DNA of 64,000 nucleotides, from contig CAJQUW010004615.1 in the NCBI GenBank assembly GCA_907163375.1, forward strand, positions 124,001-188,000. The letters run 5' to 3'. The stretch comes from Prostheceraeus crozeri (lineage: Eukaryota; Platyhelminthes; Polycladida; Euryleptidae). The translations under genes and the position numbers were made by a program. Shown here piece by piece: positions 13,501 to 25,440 of this stretch (positions are counted from its first letter, which is position 1; the number at the start of each line of letters is the position of its first letter). The notes beneath the pieces are model-generated. The model saw only the letters and a list, made by a program, of their open reading frames with translations. It did not search any database and had not been told where the DNA came from.

Positions 13501-16500
13501 TCCCCTTAAAGATTAAGTGAACGACAAAGCCACTCTTCTTTAGGTTAAGTGACCAATAAAGCCGCTCCCTTAAAGATTAAGTGACCGACAAAGCCGTTCC
13601 CCTTGAGCTTAAGTGACCAACAAAGCCGCTCCCTTAAAGATTAAGTGGCCAACAAAATCTCTACTCTCCCCTTGAGGTTAAGTGACCAACAAAGTTGCTC
13701 CCTTAAAGATTAAGTGACCAACAAAATCGCTACTCTCCCCTTAAAGACTAAGTGACCAACAAAGCCGCTCCACTTAAAGATTAAGTGACCAACAAAGCCG
13801 CTCCCCTTAAAGATTAAGTGACCGACAAAGCCACTCTTCTTTAGGTTAAGTGACCAATAAAGCCGCTCCCTTGAAGATTAAGTGACCAACAAAGCCGCTC
13901 CTCTCCCCTTGAGGTTAAGTGACCAACAAAGCCGTTACCCATTGAGGTTAAGTGACCAACAAAGCCTCTCCCCTTGAGGTTAAGTGACCAACAAAGCCGC
14001 TCTCCTTAAGGTTAAGTGACCAACAAACCCGCTCCCCTTGAGGTTAAGTGACCAACAAACCCGCTCCTCTTTAGGTTAGGTGACCAACAAAGCCGCTCCC
14101 TTAAAGATTAAGTGACCAACAAAGCCGCTCCCTTAAAGATTAAGTGACCAACAAAGCCGCTCCCCTTGAGGTTAAGTGACCAACAAACCGCTGCCTTTTT
14201 TCCTGCTCGGCTGATATTCCACTATCGGATCTCATTAGATATTTCAACATCCTTCTCTTTCAATATTTTCAATTTTCTTTCTATCACTTGAACTGACTTG
14301 AATGTAACCTTAAATGGTAAGACTGAGCAAGTGAAATTGAAGACGACAGCATTCAGCCTCCGTTGTTCAAATTGACACGAGTACTCTCCACGGTTTCTCC
14401 TAAAATAACAGAAAATAGCAAAGTTTGTCACGCATTATTGATTATCAGACGACTGAACATGACTTCTCCCTTCTTCCTCTTATTTCATCAAACATGTTCT
14501 TTCTCAATAGACAGATTTTTAAGACGTCGCTGCGACATGTGGCGCCTGTGAAATTGAGAACGGATCTTCTCACACGCTCAACTACACAGCTTAGTTCCAC
14601 TTTTACTGCACTCTTCTCAGTTTGAGAGAATCAACGTTACACTTGTCTCATTATCCATGAATAGTGTAAATAGAACCAGGCAATTAACTATGATGAATTG
14701 CTTAGTGTTGAAATTGTTGCTTTCTGTCCTCCAACCTCTTATTCAACTATTTCTGAACTTTTGCTGCGTTTTTACAAGTACTGTTAGAGGATGGGAAGGA
14801 TTTTTGAGGTTGTGTCTGCGTGACAGGTCGTTTGATAAGGGAACATGTGATGCCCGCAACTTCATGAGTGTGAGAAGTGGTGAAAAGAAGTGGATGTTTT
14901 TTGGTGGAACCGTCACTGGACTGTACTATATGGGGCCTTGAAATGTCTTTCATTGTTGCTGGAAAATCAATGTTGATAATATAATATGTAATTGAGACGC
15001 ATGCAGTAATGTAGGAAAATCTGAGCCGTAATACTAAAGCACACATGGAAGATATACGCTAGCTGAGATTTTTAAATCATATTTAAACTGAATCGATGCA
15101 GATTCATCATCGCGGAATACTTCATTGCTGTCTTATTTGTCGCATGATGTCGTAACTAAATTATGCACCAATCAGTTGCTCAATCAGCTGTTGAATGTTG
15201 TCGTTTAAATAATGAAAATTAGCCAAAGCGATACCGTTAGTTGTAGGGCCTTTCGCCGATTCTTTTCGCATCGTGATGCGCACATTTAAGAAAAGCAAAG
15301 TCATTACATGTGGATGATATGAATAAAGACAAAGCACAAAAGTCCTTGCCACGTAAGTGAGAATGGTAACGAAATGTGGTTCTGTAAATGGAAAGCTGGA
15401 CGTAGTGATGATAGCTTCATGGCTTCAATGAATGCCTTTATTTTATCTGTGTATGATTACTCTATTTTTCTTTTAGGTACGTGTCCCGAAATCTGTCAGA
15501 AAAAAATCAGCGGCAGGTCTCACAACTGACGGCATCGTTTTGTGTTCCTTTTCATTCATAATTCGCACCATGTATAAATTGCAGTGAAGCCATAACTGGT
15601 GTAATATAATTTTCTGCTTGTCAACGCCTTTCTCAGTAAACAAAATGCAATTTTGTGACACTCAATATTTCGTTATTCTTCATCAAGAGCTGCATGATGA
15701 ATCAAAACAATACACACAGCATGCTCAGATCATGGAAAGAAACTATACATACACACTGATATGCACTAGAAAGGGCATCGAATCGATGCGATCACGACAT
15801 TGCTGGGGAACTAGGTTTGTACATGAATCAGTGAATAGCCTCACATGCTACTGAAATCGACCATTTTGCCGCTGACTAGCGTTCTAAGAAAATTCACATT
15901 CAAATTTTGTGTCATTATTGTGTTCATATGGTGCGAAACAGCGGCACCCTTCCAGAAATTAGGTTATTCGACTCGTATTGTCCTAAGTTACAACTTAGAT
16001 CATTTCGCAGATGGAATGAAACAATCAGAACTTTCTCGGTATATGACAATGACTCTTCTTATGCAAATTCCTTCATTTCTGATATTAACAAGTGAAGCAG
16101 CTATCGTAATTGTATATCTTGTCTTACTTTAAGTTACATTTTATAGATCAAAGTATTTAAAATATTGAATTCCTTTAGAGTGCTTCCAAAAAGCACTTCA
16201 ATTTCAACAGATAATTTGGCAAATATCTAAATAGCGTCTAAAGTTGCGAGACAGAATCCAAAAATTCACTGTCATATCTTTCACAAAGTCTTATAATCCA
16301 AAAACCGGTCTAAAATTTGAAATATTATCAAAACTTCTAACATGCATCTTGCTCTTTGAGATCTTTCTATTCCTTTTTGTAAAATCTAACACATCACATA
16401 ATAATCACATTGAGTATATTGTAAAAAAGGCGTATGTTACATTGCAATTTAAAAGATCTGGATGTCACGCCTCCCTGCTGATCAAAGCATTCTGCCTATT

Positions 16501-18378
16501 TATGCGACCAATCCCGTTGTCTGGTGACAGCACAATTTCGTAATATCCCTGACTATCTTCGCAGGGAATTGTTGAGTGTCGAGAGAAGGATCTACAATCA
16601 TTGGTGAAAACCTTCGTGACTCATCATTATTCTCAGCAGGAGATTTCATGTGTCAGTGAATGTTAAAAATGTTTTGTTGTTTCCATCGCATCCCTTGAGA
16701 TCATTTTTCAATGAACGAGTCAGTGAAAGAACCGGAAAACATTGTGAACTGAAGCGTCCAATAAGTGAATAATTTTGTTTGTCTTTTAAAAGCTTGTCAC
16801 CTCTGTAATGTGCTCACTGCCTTCGTGGGACAATAAAGAAGTTATTGATGTTATTAATGTACCTACAGGGGTTCGATTTTCCGTCAACATAGCAACCATT
16901 TCAGAAGCTGGTTGTCGTCTCGAATGCCTCGGGACATACAATTTGTAAACCTACTTCACTCAGCTGTCATTAACGAGAGTTTTCTCATTTCAGGAAAACC
17001 AATGGTTCCAATAACCGACAGAAATCATCAATACTTCAACCGTGTGACCACTGGTGGAGAATTGAACTGCGCAGCCTCCTGCCACTCCGCCTTCTTTCCC
17101 TTAGAGAATCGCGAATTCGCCACATTCTGGCTCGGTGTTTGGTCAATCCTGTGTTGTGTCTCAACCTTGGTGACTGTCGCTACCTTTCTTGTGGACATGC
17201 AGCGCTTCAAATACCCAGAACGTCCTATCATCTTCCTCTCCGTATGCTATCTCATGGTCAGCATCGGATTCATCCTGCGCTTGGCCCTCGGACATGAACA
17301 GATCGCCTGTGACGGCGCATTAGTCCGCCAGAGTTCCAGTGGCCCGGTTCAATGCTCGCTAGTATTCCTTCTCATCTATTTCTTCAGCATGGCATCGAGT
17401 CTATGGTGGGTGGTGTTGACAGTGACCTGGTTTCTCGCTGCGGGTCTGAAATGGGGCAGCGAAGCCATCGCCAAGTATTCACAGTTTTATCATTTCATTG
17501 CATGGTTCCTCCCCGGTGCCAAGTCTATCATCGCCTTGGCCATGAGCGCTGTTGATGGCGATAATGTCGGAGGCATTTGCTACGTCGGGAACACATCTCT
17601 CTTCAATCTGCGCTTGTTTTTGCTTGCACCACTTTTTCTCTATCTCCTGGTAGGTTTGGTCTTTCTCCTGTCAGGCTTTGTATCCCTGTTCCGAATACGC
17701 TCGGTGATCAAGGCCCAAGGAGAACAGAAGATCGACAAGTTGGAGAAGTTAATGGTTCGAATTGGCATTTTCTCCGTCCTATACTGCGTCCCCGCCACTG
17801 TGCAGCTCGCCTGCTATTTCTATGAACAGCATCTGAGACCCCAATGGGAGCGAGCTCATAACTGCCCACCATGTGGAGGGAAACCTCCAGGACCTCGGCC
17901 TGAGTACGCCATGTTCATGTTAAAGTATTTTATGTCTCTCGTCGTTGGCATCACCTCCGGTTTCTGGGTGTGGACCGGAAAGACTCTTGATTCTTGGCGC
18001 GGGTTCCTCACGCGCCTAGGATGTGCCTGCTTTTATTCCGGAGCGCCGGTGGCCGGTAATCATCCCAGAGGATCTCCACAGCATCATTTGTTGACCAATC
18101 CACCGGGTCATCCGCCCTCAATCCCCTCTCCCCCGGGCGGACCACCTCCTATGATCCCGCCCTGTCAAGCGATGCTCCCAATTCCGGGCATGCCACCTCC
18201 TGGGCTGGCTGTCCATGCTGCGTACGGATCAAAATATCACCAACAAGCAAGCCCAAGTCCAGGCGGGGCCACAACACTTCTAGACAGTCTGACTGGACCG
18301 CCTTCCAGTTCGCTGGTGATGCATTCACAACGGCAAAAACTCTTATCCAGTGCCGCGACTACAATGAGCCACGTGTGA
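7371..18378 (+). CDS. Fz5/8: Frizzled 5/8-type Wnt receptor, three exons, 652 residues
   Basis: Seven-pass plasma-membrane receptor that binds Wnt through an extracellular cysteine-rich domain and signals through Dishevelled. Exons are 7371-7565, 10650-11028 and 16994-18378 (195+379+1385 bases; introns in phase 0 and phase 1). Residues 1-25 form a signal peptide. The ten cysteines of the cysteine-rich domain are at about 32, 40, 77, 86, 93, 104, 108, 115, 132 and 143. Seven hydrophobic helices lie between about 234 and 518. KTLDSW (521-526) is the Dishevelled-binding KTxxxW motif, and the C-terminus ...TMSHV fits a PDZ ligand. The CRD opening [15 protein letters not shown] and the TM1-TM2 loop [10 protein letters not shown] identify the 5/8 subfamily. 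The start at 7371 has a good context (A at -3, G at +4); an in-frame ATG at 7347 would add eight residues. The tail after about 540 is rich in proline and glycine. The linker between the cysteine-rich domain and TM1 looks short. No frame damage is seen, so the gene appears functional. Confidence 0.95.
7875..7945 (+). repeat. tRNA-related SINE head
   Basis: A box TGGCTCAGTTGG (7882-7893) and B box GGTTCGAATCC (7926-7936) are 44 bases apart, as in a tRNA. The flanking sevens do not pair as an acceptor stem, so this is not a working tRNA gene. Its sequence between the boxes closely resembles the copy at 36327-36392, which indicates one SINE family. Confidence 0.6.
8072..8356 (-). other. Unassigned open frame inside Frizzled intron 1
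   Basis: A 94-codon minus-strand frame with a mixed, non-low-complexity composition. No domain or family is recognised and no clear splice partner was found. It could be an old gene fragment or chance; frames of this size occur elsewhere in the window. Confidence 0.15.
9360..9695 (-). other. G+C-rich, exon-like block of unknown nature in intron 1
   Basis: This block is clearly richer in G+C than its surroundings and stays open in more than one frame on both strands. On the minus strand a frame reads [18 protein letters not shown] and ends at a good donor (GTAAGG), preceded by a possible acceptor. Another minus frame is open for more than 80 codons. It could be an exon of a nested gene, a processed fragment or a decayed repeat. 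No family is recognised. Confidence 0.2.
10163..10278. repeat. Inverted repeat (imperfect hairpin)
   Basis: The left arm TAAGGCACGAAAG... (from 10163) is mirrored by ...CTTTCGTGCCTTA ending at 10278, with TTTATTCA/TGAATAAA at the inner ends. The arms are imperfect in the middle. The short stretch just outside the left arm (CCTCCAGAAATATAA) resembles one at about 21000, so it may be part of a dispersed family. Confidence 0.5.
10650..11028 (+). CDS. Fz5/8: Frizzled 5/8 exon 2 (rest of cysteine-rich domain and linker)
   Basis: Begins [16 protein letters not shown] after the acceptor TTCCAG and ends with the first base of a split arginine codon before GTAAGT at 11029. It carries eight of the ten conserved cysteines and a linker rich in basic and polar residues with an NQT sequon (148). 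Reading past the donor gives a frame that stops at 11093, but splicing to exon 3 produces the expected CRCRKPMVP junction. Confidence 0.93.
13228..14192 (+). repeat. 33-bp minisatellite, about 29 copies
   Basis: The unit is about AAAGCCGCTCCCC followed by TTAAAGATTAAGTGACCAAC, with a second subtype in which TTAAAGATTAAG is replaced by TTGAGGTTAAG. The core AAGTGACCAAC is almost invariant. Unit length varies from about 31 to 39 bases. A block of several units with the same order of variants (ATCGCTACT..., CCACTCTTC..., CCAATAAAG...) occurs twice, near 13390-13560 and 13715-13870, which is higher-order duplication. It is not coding. Confidence 0.95.
16800..16865 (+). repeat. Possible LINE 3' tail
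   Basis: GTGGGACAATAAAG (about 16826) followed by simple TTATTGATGTTATTAATG is the usual look of a CR1/L2-type 3' end with short terminal repeats. No coding part is attached. The call rests on this motif alone. Confidence 0.3.
16994..18378 (+). CDS. Fz5/8: Frizzled 5/8 exon 3 (seven membrane helices and tail)
   Basis: Starts inside the split arginine codon after TTTCAG and runs to TGA 18376-18378. It encodes residues 192-652: the short pre-TM1 segment with the conserved NC..SCH cysteines (217-221), all seven helices, [13 protein letters not shown] in the third intracellular loop, KTLDSW after TM7 and the PDZ-type end. Putting all helices in one exon is common in Frizzled genes. The frame stays open upstream to 16912, but that is intron read-through. 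Confidence 0.95.
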
Positions 18379-20200
18379 CAGTCGTGAACTTGAAACTGTA
18401 ATGGTGGTTAAAAGTATTTGCTCATCATTTCTCCAGATATTTCATAATGGCTGTGTGAAAACGAGTGATGTGACAGAAGATGTTGCAGATTAAAATCTCT
18501 TTCTTCCCTGCACAGAAACCCATGCATGCCATAGATGGAAAATGTCAGCATAGGTATCGATAAAATATATCTTAGCTTTGTCAGCACAGTCTATTGAATA
18601 GAGGCTTGGTCATAGATATCGATGGCCTTCTTTCATCACTATACTGAGATTCCGCCTTTCCGCAAGCCTCATTCCATACTCTGTGCTTGTTTTGCATTTA
18701 ATTCAAAGTGGCAATCTAATACAAATGTCTTCTGTCGCATGCCTCGTTGTCAGCCAATGAGTTTGAAATAGCTGTCAGTTGTTTAGATGTATACATTTTG
18801 GACGATAGATGTAAAGACGCCTCAGTTTATTGAGAGAGGAGTCTAAGTTCATATTCTCATATCATGACAATTAAATTTAGCCATCTAGACGCAAGACTTG
18901 GCCTCTGATATTTCGATGGTAATTATCAAATTGTGTTGAAAGCTCTTAAAAGAGAAATTGTAATTGTGCGATGTCCACTTAGTCCACTTTCACCTTTCCT
19001 GTCAATGGCAGCATTTGAATATATAACGTTTGTGCGTGATTGTAACGCTTGCGTGCGGATTGTGGAGTATCCGAATTGTTGCCTGCCAAACGTTACTGAA
19101 AAGATGACGGATTCAGCGTCCATTATGTATAGAATGAAAATGACTTGATCAGTGAAATGACCTGGTCGCATTTATTTTCAGGATTTTCTTCCTCATCGCG
19201 ATATTTACCTCTGAATATATCCTCCGTTTTAATAAGTTCGATCTCTATCAAACCCTGTCTTCATTCTCTTGTCACAAGCATATGGATTTTCTCATTAGAT
19301 TTACAAGATTTCTTTTCTCCTTCATAATTTTGCCTTCTTTTCTGACGCTATGAATATACTGTACACATAGAGGATGTCGAAATTATACATGAAACTCTCG
19401 TGGTTTAAACGATATTTCTTCATTATTTCCATTCGTAGTGAGAGCTGAACCCCATACTTTCGGATCGCTTGTCAAAGTCACTAGCCATTGGGGCACGTTA
19501 ACACAAGACACATCAACGGTTTTGTTATCGATTTAAGACGTGCGCATCCTCATATGTACAGTTTATTCTCTTCGCTTTATGATTTCTATCCTTTCCACTT
19601 TCTGTTTTCTACTCGTTAGCATTTTATCGACCTACGACTTGAATCATGTCGCAGTTTGTATATTTGTCCTGTCTGATACCAAATTTTTGTTGGGGCATGT
19701 GTAGTGAAGCTTCTGTGTTACTTTCATGCCTCGTTTTCTTCTGTTTCATTGCCGCGAATTCTGGTTCTTATTTTTTGTTACGTAAAGAAAGTATTTCACC
19801 GACATTGAACAATTTGTCGAATGCTTTAATGGACAAAATTCCAGATCATTTTCATTGTTACTCATTTTTTCCATTTGTAAATGTCCCAATCCCATATCCA
19901 ATCGAAAAATGGTTGATTTGTATTCACAGATGTGTCATTTGTCTGACTACCAAGGTCTTATCTCTTTTGTTGCTCGGTCAAACAGGGTCCTTCAATGTAC
20001 AGTCGCACTTGAGCTCGAAAAAAAGACAGGGTATGCGCTGGGATGTAGTTCCAATAAACTGGTTCTTCTTCACTGCATAGATTGCTCATTTTTCCTTTTC
20101 AAATTTTCAAGACATTAGACTTTATTGAGGGGCTTATCTATACCGGTAGTTTTGATGAATTAAATTTGAATTACAAGGAAAGGTTAAGCAGAAGCTGTCA
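18379..20200 (+). other. 3' flank of Frizzled, probable 3' UTR and beyond
   Basis: No clear polyadenylation site could be chosen; AATAAA occurs at about 20052 and weaker variants occur earlier. A 144-codon open frame at 19646-20080 has no recognisable domain and is rich in hydrophobic and serine codons, as expected for T-rich non-coding DNA. Confidence 0.35.
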
Positions 20201-23200
20201 TCGTTATAGATGCAAGTATGAAGACGATCTGTAGGCAGTATACGTATATTTGAACCAATACTTTATTTTCCTTTATTTTTGGTTAACAATGTAAAATTGA
20301 GATAGTTTCGAGGTAGTTAGTAGTTTCACTGCTGCGAAAAAAGGAACAAAAAGCAAATGACAAAATTGTTGCTTTGGGTGAACGCTGATACGCCTGCGAT
20401 TCAAGGTTGAGTGTGTGTCAGACGTTTTTCATTGTCATTTTTACACAGGCCTACCTACATCGTGTGGCGTATGAGTGACTTCGAAAGTTTTTATGAAAAT
20501 CATCCAGTCTGCGTATCTACAGTAGCCTAAGAAAATGCTTGAAATAATAGGTTACTACTGTTTCCTACATTTTGTCAATGGAATGACTTATACCTCATTA
20601 AAAGTTTTGTAAATCGTCTGACGTGATCAAAATGAGCTTTTGATCATGCTTTATAAGCTCTTTTAGACGGACTCTTTGTCAAATTAAAAAGTAACCGAAG
20701 CAAGAATTGGGTTCTATGAAATGTCCTGCATAGACATTTGGGAAGCCTAACTCACGTAAATTATTCGATGGTCTAAAATCTTATACTGCAAATTCTGAAT
20801 TATTTAATTTAGCATCAAAACGGAAAGTGCACTTGTAGTGATAAATAATGTTATCTTTCCACAGCTAAAAGCAGCTTGCACAGCAACATATAAGCTTACA
20901 TGTAGTAGACATATTGCAATGCCGTCAACAGCGTGGTAGTGATTCATAATTTTAATCATATAGGGCCTAGGCTACATGCAGGTTTACTAGGAGATGCCTC
21001 CAGAATATAAAGCATTTTACACGGCCTTGATGACAGTTTGACTGCTAAAATGCCTACATGTAGACATTTTCTATCGGTTCTTTAAGAAATGGTATGAATA
21101 GTCTGCTAGCCTAATAGTACGCGAGAATACATATCTGAAATTAAAATACGCTGAACTTTGTCCACTGAAAATTCCAGGTAGATTAGAGAACACTTTTGAA
21201 ACTATGCTTTTTCAAAATCACACTGACTATGAAATATAATGTAAGAATGGACACTTTGTTGTTTGTGCAAAATTGTATGTCGGTGATTTTTTTCCATACC
21301 GATATAATTGGTGCACAAGTGAACAAACACCCTAGCTATAATGCACACGAAATCAGTTCTGAAATGAAAATACTCTGAATTTTATTTATTGAAAATTTTA
21401 TGGAGATTGAAAGAATACTTCAGAAGATGTGCTTTTTCCATTGTGTAATTTGGCGCATGAGAGAAGTACACACATGTAACACTTTGTGATTTGTAAATGC
21501 TAATTTTTGTCATACATGTAGAGGAAAAGGGCATGTATATAAGCATTTTTCTCATTGTCAACTTGATATAAGCTTATTTCTAGTAAACAAGGCGATTTAT
21601 TTGATGATTTTTGTTAAAAAAAGCAAATACCCGGTACTACATGACAAGCAATTCGCCTATGTATACACCTGCACTTTTACCTTAATTTAAATCAAAGTCA
21701 ACGTTTTTTAGATATTAGCTTTGCGTGATTTTAGTCAGTGCGTGATTAGCTACAAATTTCCAAGTGTAGCTCTTGTTCCTCTGAAATATGCTGAGTCAAA
21801 GATGATATGTAAAAGTGCGCGCGCTAGTAAACATTTTTCCTTTCTGATGCAAGGGATCATATTTTCAGTGATCACTGTTCTCATACAACATCTTTGCCTG
21901 AGAATTATTGGAATATGATGACAATCAATTAAGTCTGATACACCTTTTATAAATAAAAATAGAATTTGTGACTTCAGGAAAAATGGATTTATGTTCTGAA
22001 TTGAACAAACCAATTGATCCATCTCCTAAATTCATATTCAAAAGCTCGGAAGCAACTTCCAACCGAAAAATCATTGGGATTCTGTAGGCTATACATTGAT
22101 GAAATTGGACCGATGAGACTTGCATAATATTGAAAAAATTGAAGTAACCACTTTTTTGAGGAACAAGAAGAATGGACTGCATACATGTGCCTGTAGGCAT
22201 ATTTCACACATGTTCTCCAAGTACATTAGGACGAATCCTTTGGCTTAGGTATAGAAACTGCTGTTCTACAACATGTTCGAATTACTATAAAAAATCAAGT
22301 CATAATTCTCACGTAACGTCCAACGGCAGATTTTGGCGACCTTGGTATGCAACGTGGCTTAACTTTTCAACTCTTCTTTAGCCAGTGAACTGGAGATGAT
22401 TCCTTCATCAGAAAGAAGAATGACGACTAATGGGCAATTCCACGTGAAATTGGACATGAAATGAAAAAATCTTTAACAAATTTCCTTCAGTGCTTTCTTT
22501 ATCTAGAGAATTTGAATTTTTCATTTCTGGAGTCGACTTTTGCGTGTTTTGATCAGAAATTGATTGCTGTATTACACAATTTAAGCATGATCCGCGTTTG
22601 CACATATTTGTTCATTACTTACCGAGCAATCTCATGTGGTATTTTATTGTCTGCATCTGTCTATAGACTTCCTTTAAAGGAATATTCGTCTACATTTAGA
22701 AATCTATGATCTTAGAAGCAACATCTGTGTTACAACCATTGAAAAATGACGACTCGGTAATTCCATGGTTGCCAGCAATGTACAAATTTTCATTATCCGA
22801 CATTAGTGCCCCATAGATTTAGAAATAAAAATATAGACAATGGCTTGTACGACTATCGTTTATGGATCGCTTGAGCCCTGCAGCGTGCTTCATCCGCTGC
22901 CATGAATCGTCACAAGATCTGGATCTTTAGCCGTCGTACGTGTTAATCATGTAAAATTTCATACGCTGCTAAGAATGAAGCAATTTATTTTAAAAATACA
23001 AATTCATTCATCTGAACATCATTTATCTTATCAACCATCGATATTTCTCTTTCAATGCAATTTAGATACATTGAAAATAATTGTATTATTCAACTGAAAA
23101 TACAAAAAGCATCCAAACTGAGAAATTTAAAAAGAATTCATCACAGAAATGATTTAAGCGGTTGTAAAGAGCAGTGAGAAAGGGGAATACTCTCGGAGGA

Positions 23201-23662
23201 TATCGGTTAGTGCGACTCTAAGGAACACGCAGCTTTCCGGAGTAAGGTAGAAATCTTGTGGCATTACGGTGAACATTACTGTTTGGGTCAAGAATCTTTT
23301 GCAAAGTTTCTATAGAAAGCATCTCTCCATAGAGTTGTGATACGTTGATGCTCTAAGGATCTCTCTATCCGTTTAGATAAATAATGTAAAATATTATGCT
23401 ATACAGTCAAATGAGCAGATGATGCGATGGCAACGACGATAAATTGAGTTCAACTTAAAAATAATTTTCTCTGTCGTTCCTACAAAGATCCGGCAGTTGT
23501 ACTATAACACACTCCTCATGTAGGCGTTGTAAATTTGCACCAAATCATATTTCGTTACAGGAGGCATCCTCTGCAATTCTGCTCGAGACAGTTTTGGAAA
23601 TATCATCCATGTGTCGTTCCCATTTCAGATTCTGTTGGAAAGTTACTCCAAGGATCTTAAGC
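20201..23662. other. Non-coding stretch, nothing recognised
   Basis: AT-rich DNA without recognisable genes. A short segment near 20990-21020 (GAGATGCCTCCAGAATATAA) resembles the sequence next to the inverted repeat at 10163. Confidence 0.45.
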
Positions 23663-23795
23663 TCTATGTCCATATTACTTGAAACACGAGACGCTTCGTG
23701 TTTCAAATGTTTTTACCACATAACTTGCAGTGCATCAGCCATAAACAAACTGTCTATGTTATTTGAAGCGTCTCGTGTTTCAAGTAACATAGATA
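23663..23795. repeat. Inverted repeat, arms about 30 bp
   Basis: The left arm (23663-23696) contains ACTTGAAACACGAGACGCTTC and the right arm (23765-23795) contains its reverse complement, with about 68 bases between. The arms also include CATATTA/TAACATAG outer ends with minor mismatches. Confidence 0.6.
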
Positions 23796-24144
23796 GTGAG
23801 TTCAATTACTTGCGGAAGCACGATAAGCCATAGACTTCTATTTAGACTAAATTTAGAAGTCTGTGGATAAGCCATGCGGCTCATTTCATGCATGATATCG
23901 AGTTCTTGACCTAGTGCGAGGAACTGCAATGATATCTCAATGCATACATACATGTATACAGTAAATTAAATAAATGGTGGTGCATGGGATGTCAAAACAC
24001 ATAGATTGCCAATGAAAGAACCACTTTTCAAATACACCGATAAAAATACAAAGAACTACAATATCATGCTGGAAATAACATAGACAGCTCGTTCAATTAT
24101 GATGGATGCACCACAAGCTATGTGATTATATATACATGTGTATT

Positions 24145-25440
24145 TCAATTGTCGTTTATACTTCATGACGAGGAAAAGTCTGATTAAAAATATGTCTATG
24201 AATGCATTAACTAAAGAGCTGATAATAAAAAACGGACTACCTAAATTATGCTGAAATTCAATCGATTCATGTTTTCCAAGCGTGCCACACTGCAACGTGG
24301 CATGCATGATTCGAGGACTTGCATTCTCAGCTTCAAAGTGAACTACGATAGACTTGCATCCGTTGCTGTATTTCCTGAGCAGTGCTCAAAATGTGACGAT
24401 CTCTCAATTAACAAATATCAATTTTTCAATAATTACACATGTGAGTTTTACAATGAATCAGGCACGGAGAGAACGAGCATTTTCTGAGCTCCCACGTGAT
24501 ATGCTGGTCATCAAAATCGGTGAAGTATAAGGTGAAAATTGGTGATGTCGTGAAGTTATCACAAAATTATGACACTTTTGACTCAAAATACTAGATTTTC
24601 AATCTTTTCACAAAAAATATTCATGCCTGGTATCTTCAGAACCTTTGAGATGTAAGGAGTGCGAATATGCAAGTTGTACTCTAATAAGTTCTATAGTTCT
24701 TTCTCAAACATCTTCAACATTTAGGCCTATTCTCATTGCCGCAAAAGTACACAGACACAATGTGAGGTAAACGAAGGTTCAAAACAAAACAATTAGCATG
24801 TCTTTGTTATCTCATCACGACTGCATTGACAACCTTACATTGTGTCTGTGTACTTTTGCGGCAATAAGCAAAAATGCTGAAGATGTTTGAAAAAGAACTA
24901 TTGAACTTATTTGAGTATAACTTGCAAATCCGCACTCCTTTCATCGCAAGGGTTCTGAAGATAGCAAACATGGACATTTTTGATGAAAAATTGATAATTT
25001 AGTACTTTCAGTCAAAAGAGTCATGATTTTGTGATAACTTCACGACATCACTAATTTTTTACTAGTTGACCAATTTTGATGACCAGCATGTCAAAAGAGA
25101 GCTCAGAAAATGCTCGTTCTCCCCTTTCCTGATTCACTATAATACTCGTGAGTATCTTAGTGAGCAATTGCGATTTGTAAAATGAGTGATTTTCATATTT
25201 TGAGCACTGCTCAGCAAATACAGCAACGGATACAAGTCTAACACAGCTCATTTTAAAACTGAGAATGCAAGTCTTCGAATGATGTATGGCACGTTGTTGT
25301 GCGGCACGTTTGGAAGACATGAGAAACGATTGAATTTCAGCGTAATTTAGGTGATCCATGTTTTATCATCAGATATTTAAAAGCATTGATTTTTAAACAA
25401 TGTATTGAAGTCTTGTCGTGGAGTATATCTGCTTGCAGAC
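24145..25440. repeat. Large inverted repeat (arms about 600 bp)
   Basis: The left arm runs from about 24145 to 24765 and the right arm from about 24838 to 25440, separated by a spacer of roughly 70-80 bases. The innermost part matches strongly (GCCGCAAAAGTACACAGACA in the left arm and its complement in the right). Identity by eye is around 80 percent. Both arms keep a similar reading frame facing the centre: residues TCILSFK and SVAVF-EQCSK appear at 24248-24487 (+) and 25051-25359 (-). The ancestral unit is unknown. It could be a head-to-head gene-fragment duplication or a foldback transposon. Confidence 0.7.

Larger units (their letters stand above)
11029..16993 (+). other. Frizzled intron 2
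   Basis: A 5965-bp GT-AG intron whose acceptor is TTTCTCATTTCAG. Its main content is the 33-bp minisatellite at 13228-14192. A LINE-like tail lies near 16800-16865. The remainder (11100-13200 and 14200-16800) is AT-rich, with short open frames that show no family signature. Confidence 0.85.

Noticed and set aside
13228-14192. Regular 33-bp repeats resembling a CRISPR array
   Set aside because: Units are contiguous without unique spacers, and the sequence lies in an intron of an animal gene; it is a minisatellite.
16912-16993. Start of the Frizzled transmembrane exon at an ATG upstream
   Set aside because: It is intron sequence: the acceptor at 16993 restores the conserved CRCRKP junction with exon 2.
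19646-20080. 144-codon plus-strand frame
   Set aside because: T-rich composition, no domain, lies in the 3' flank of Frizzled; probably chance.
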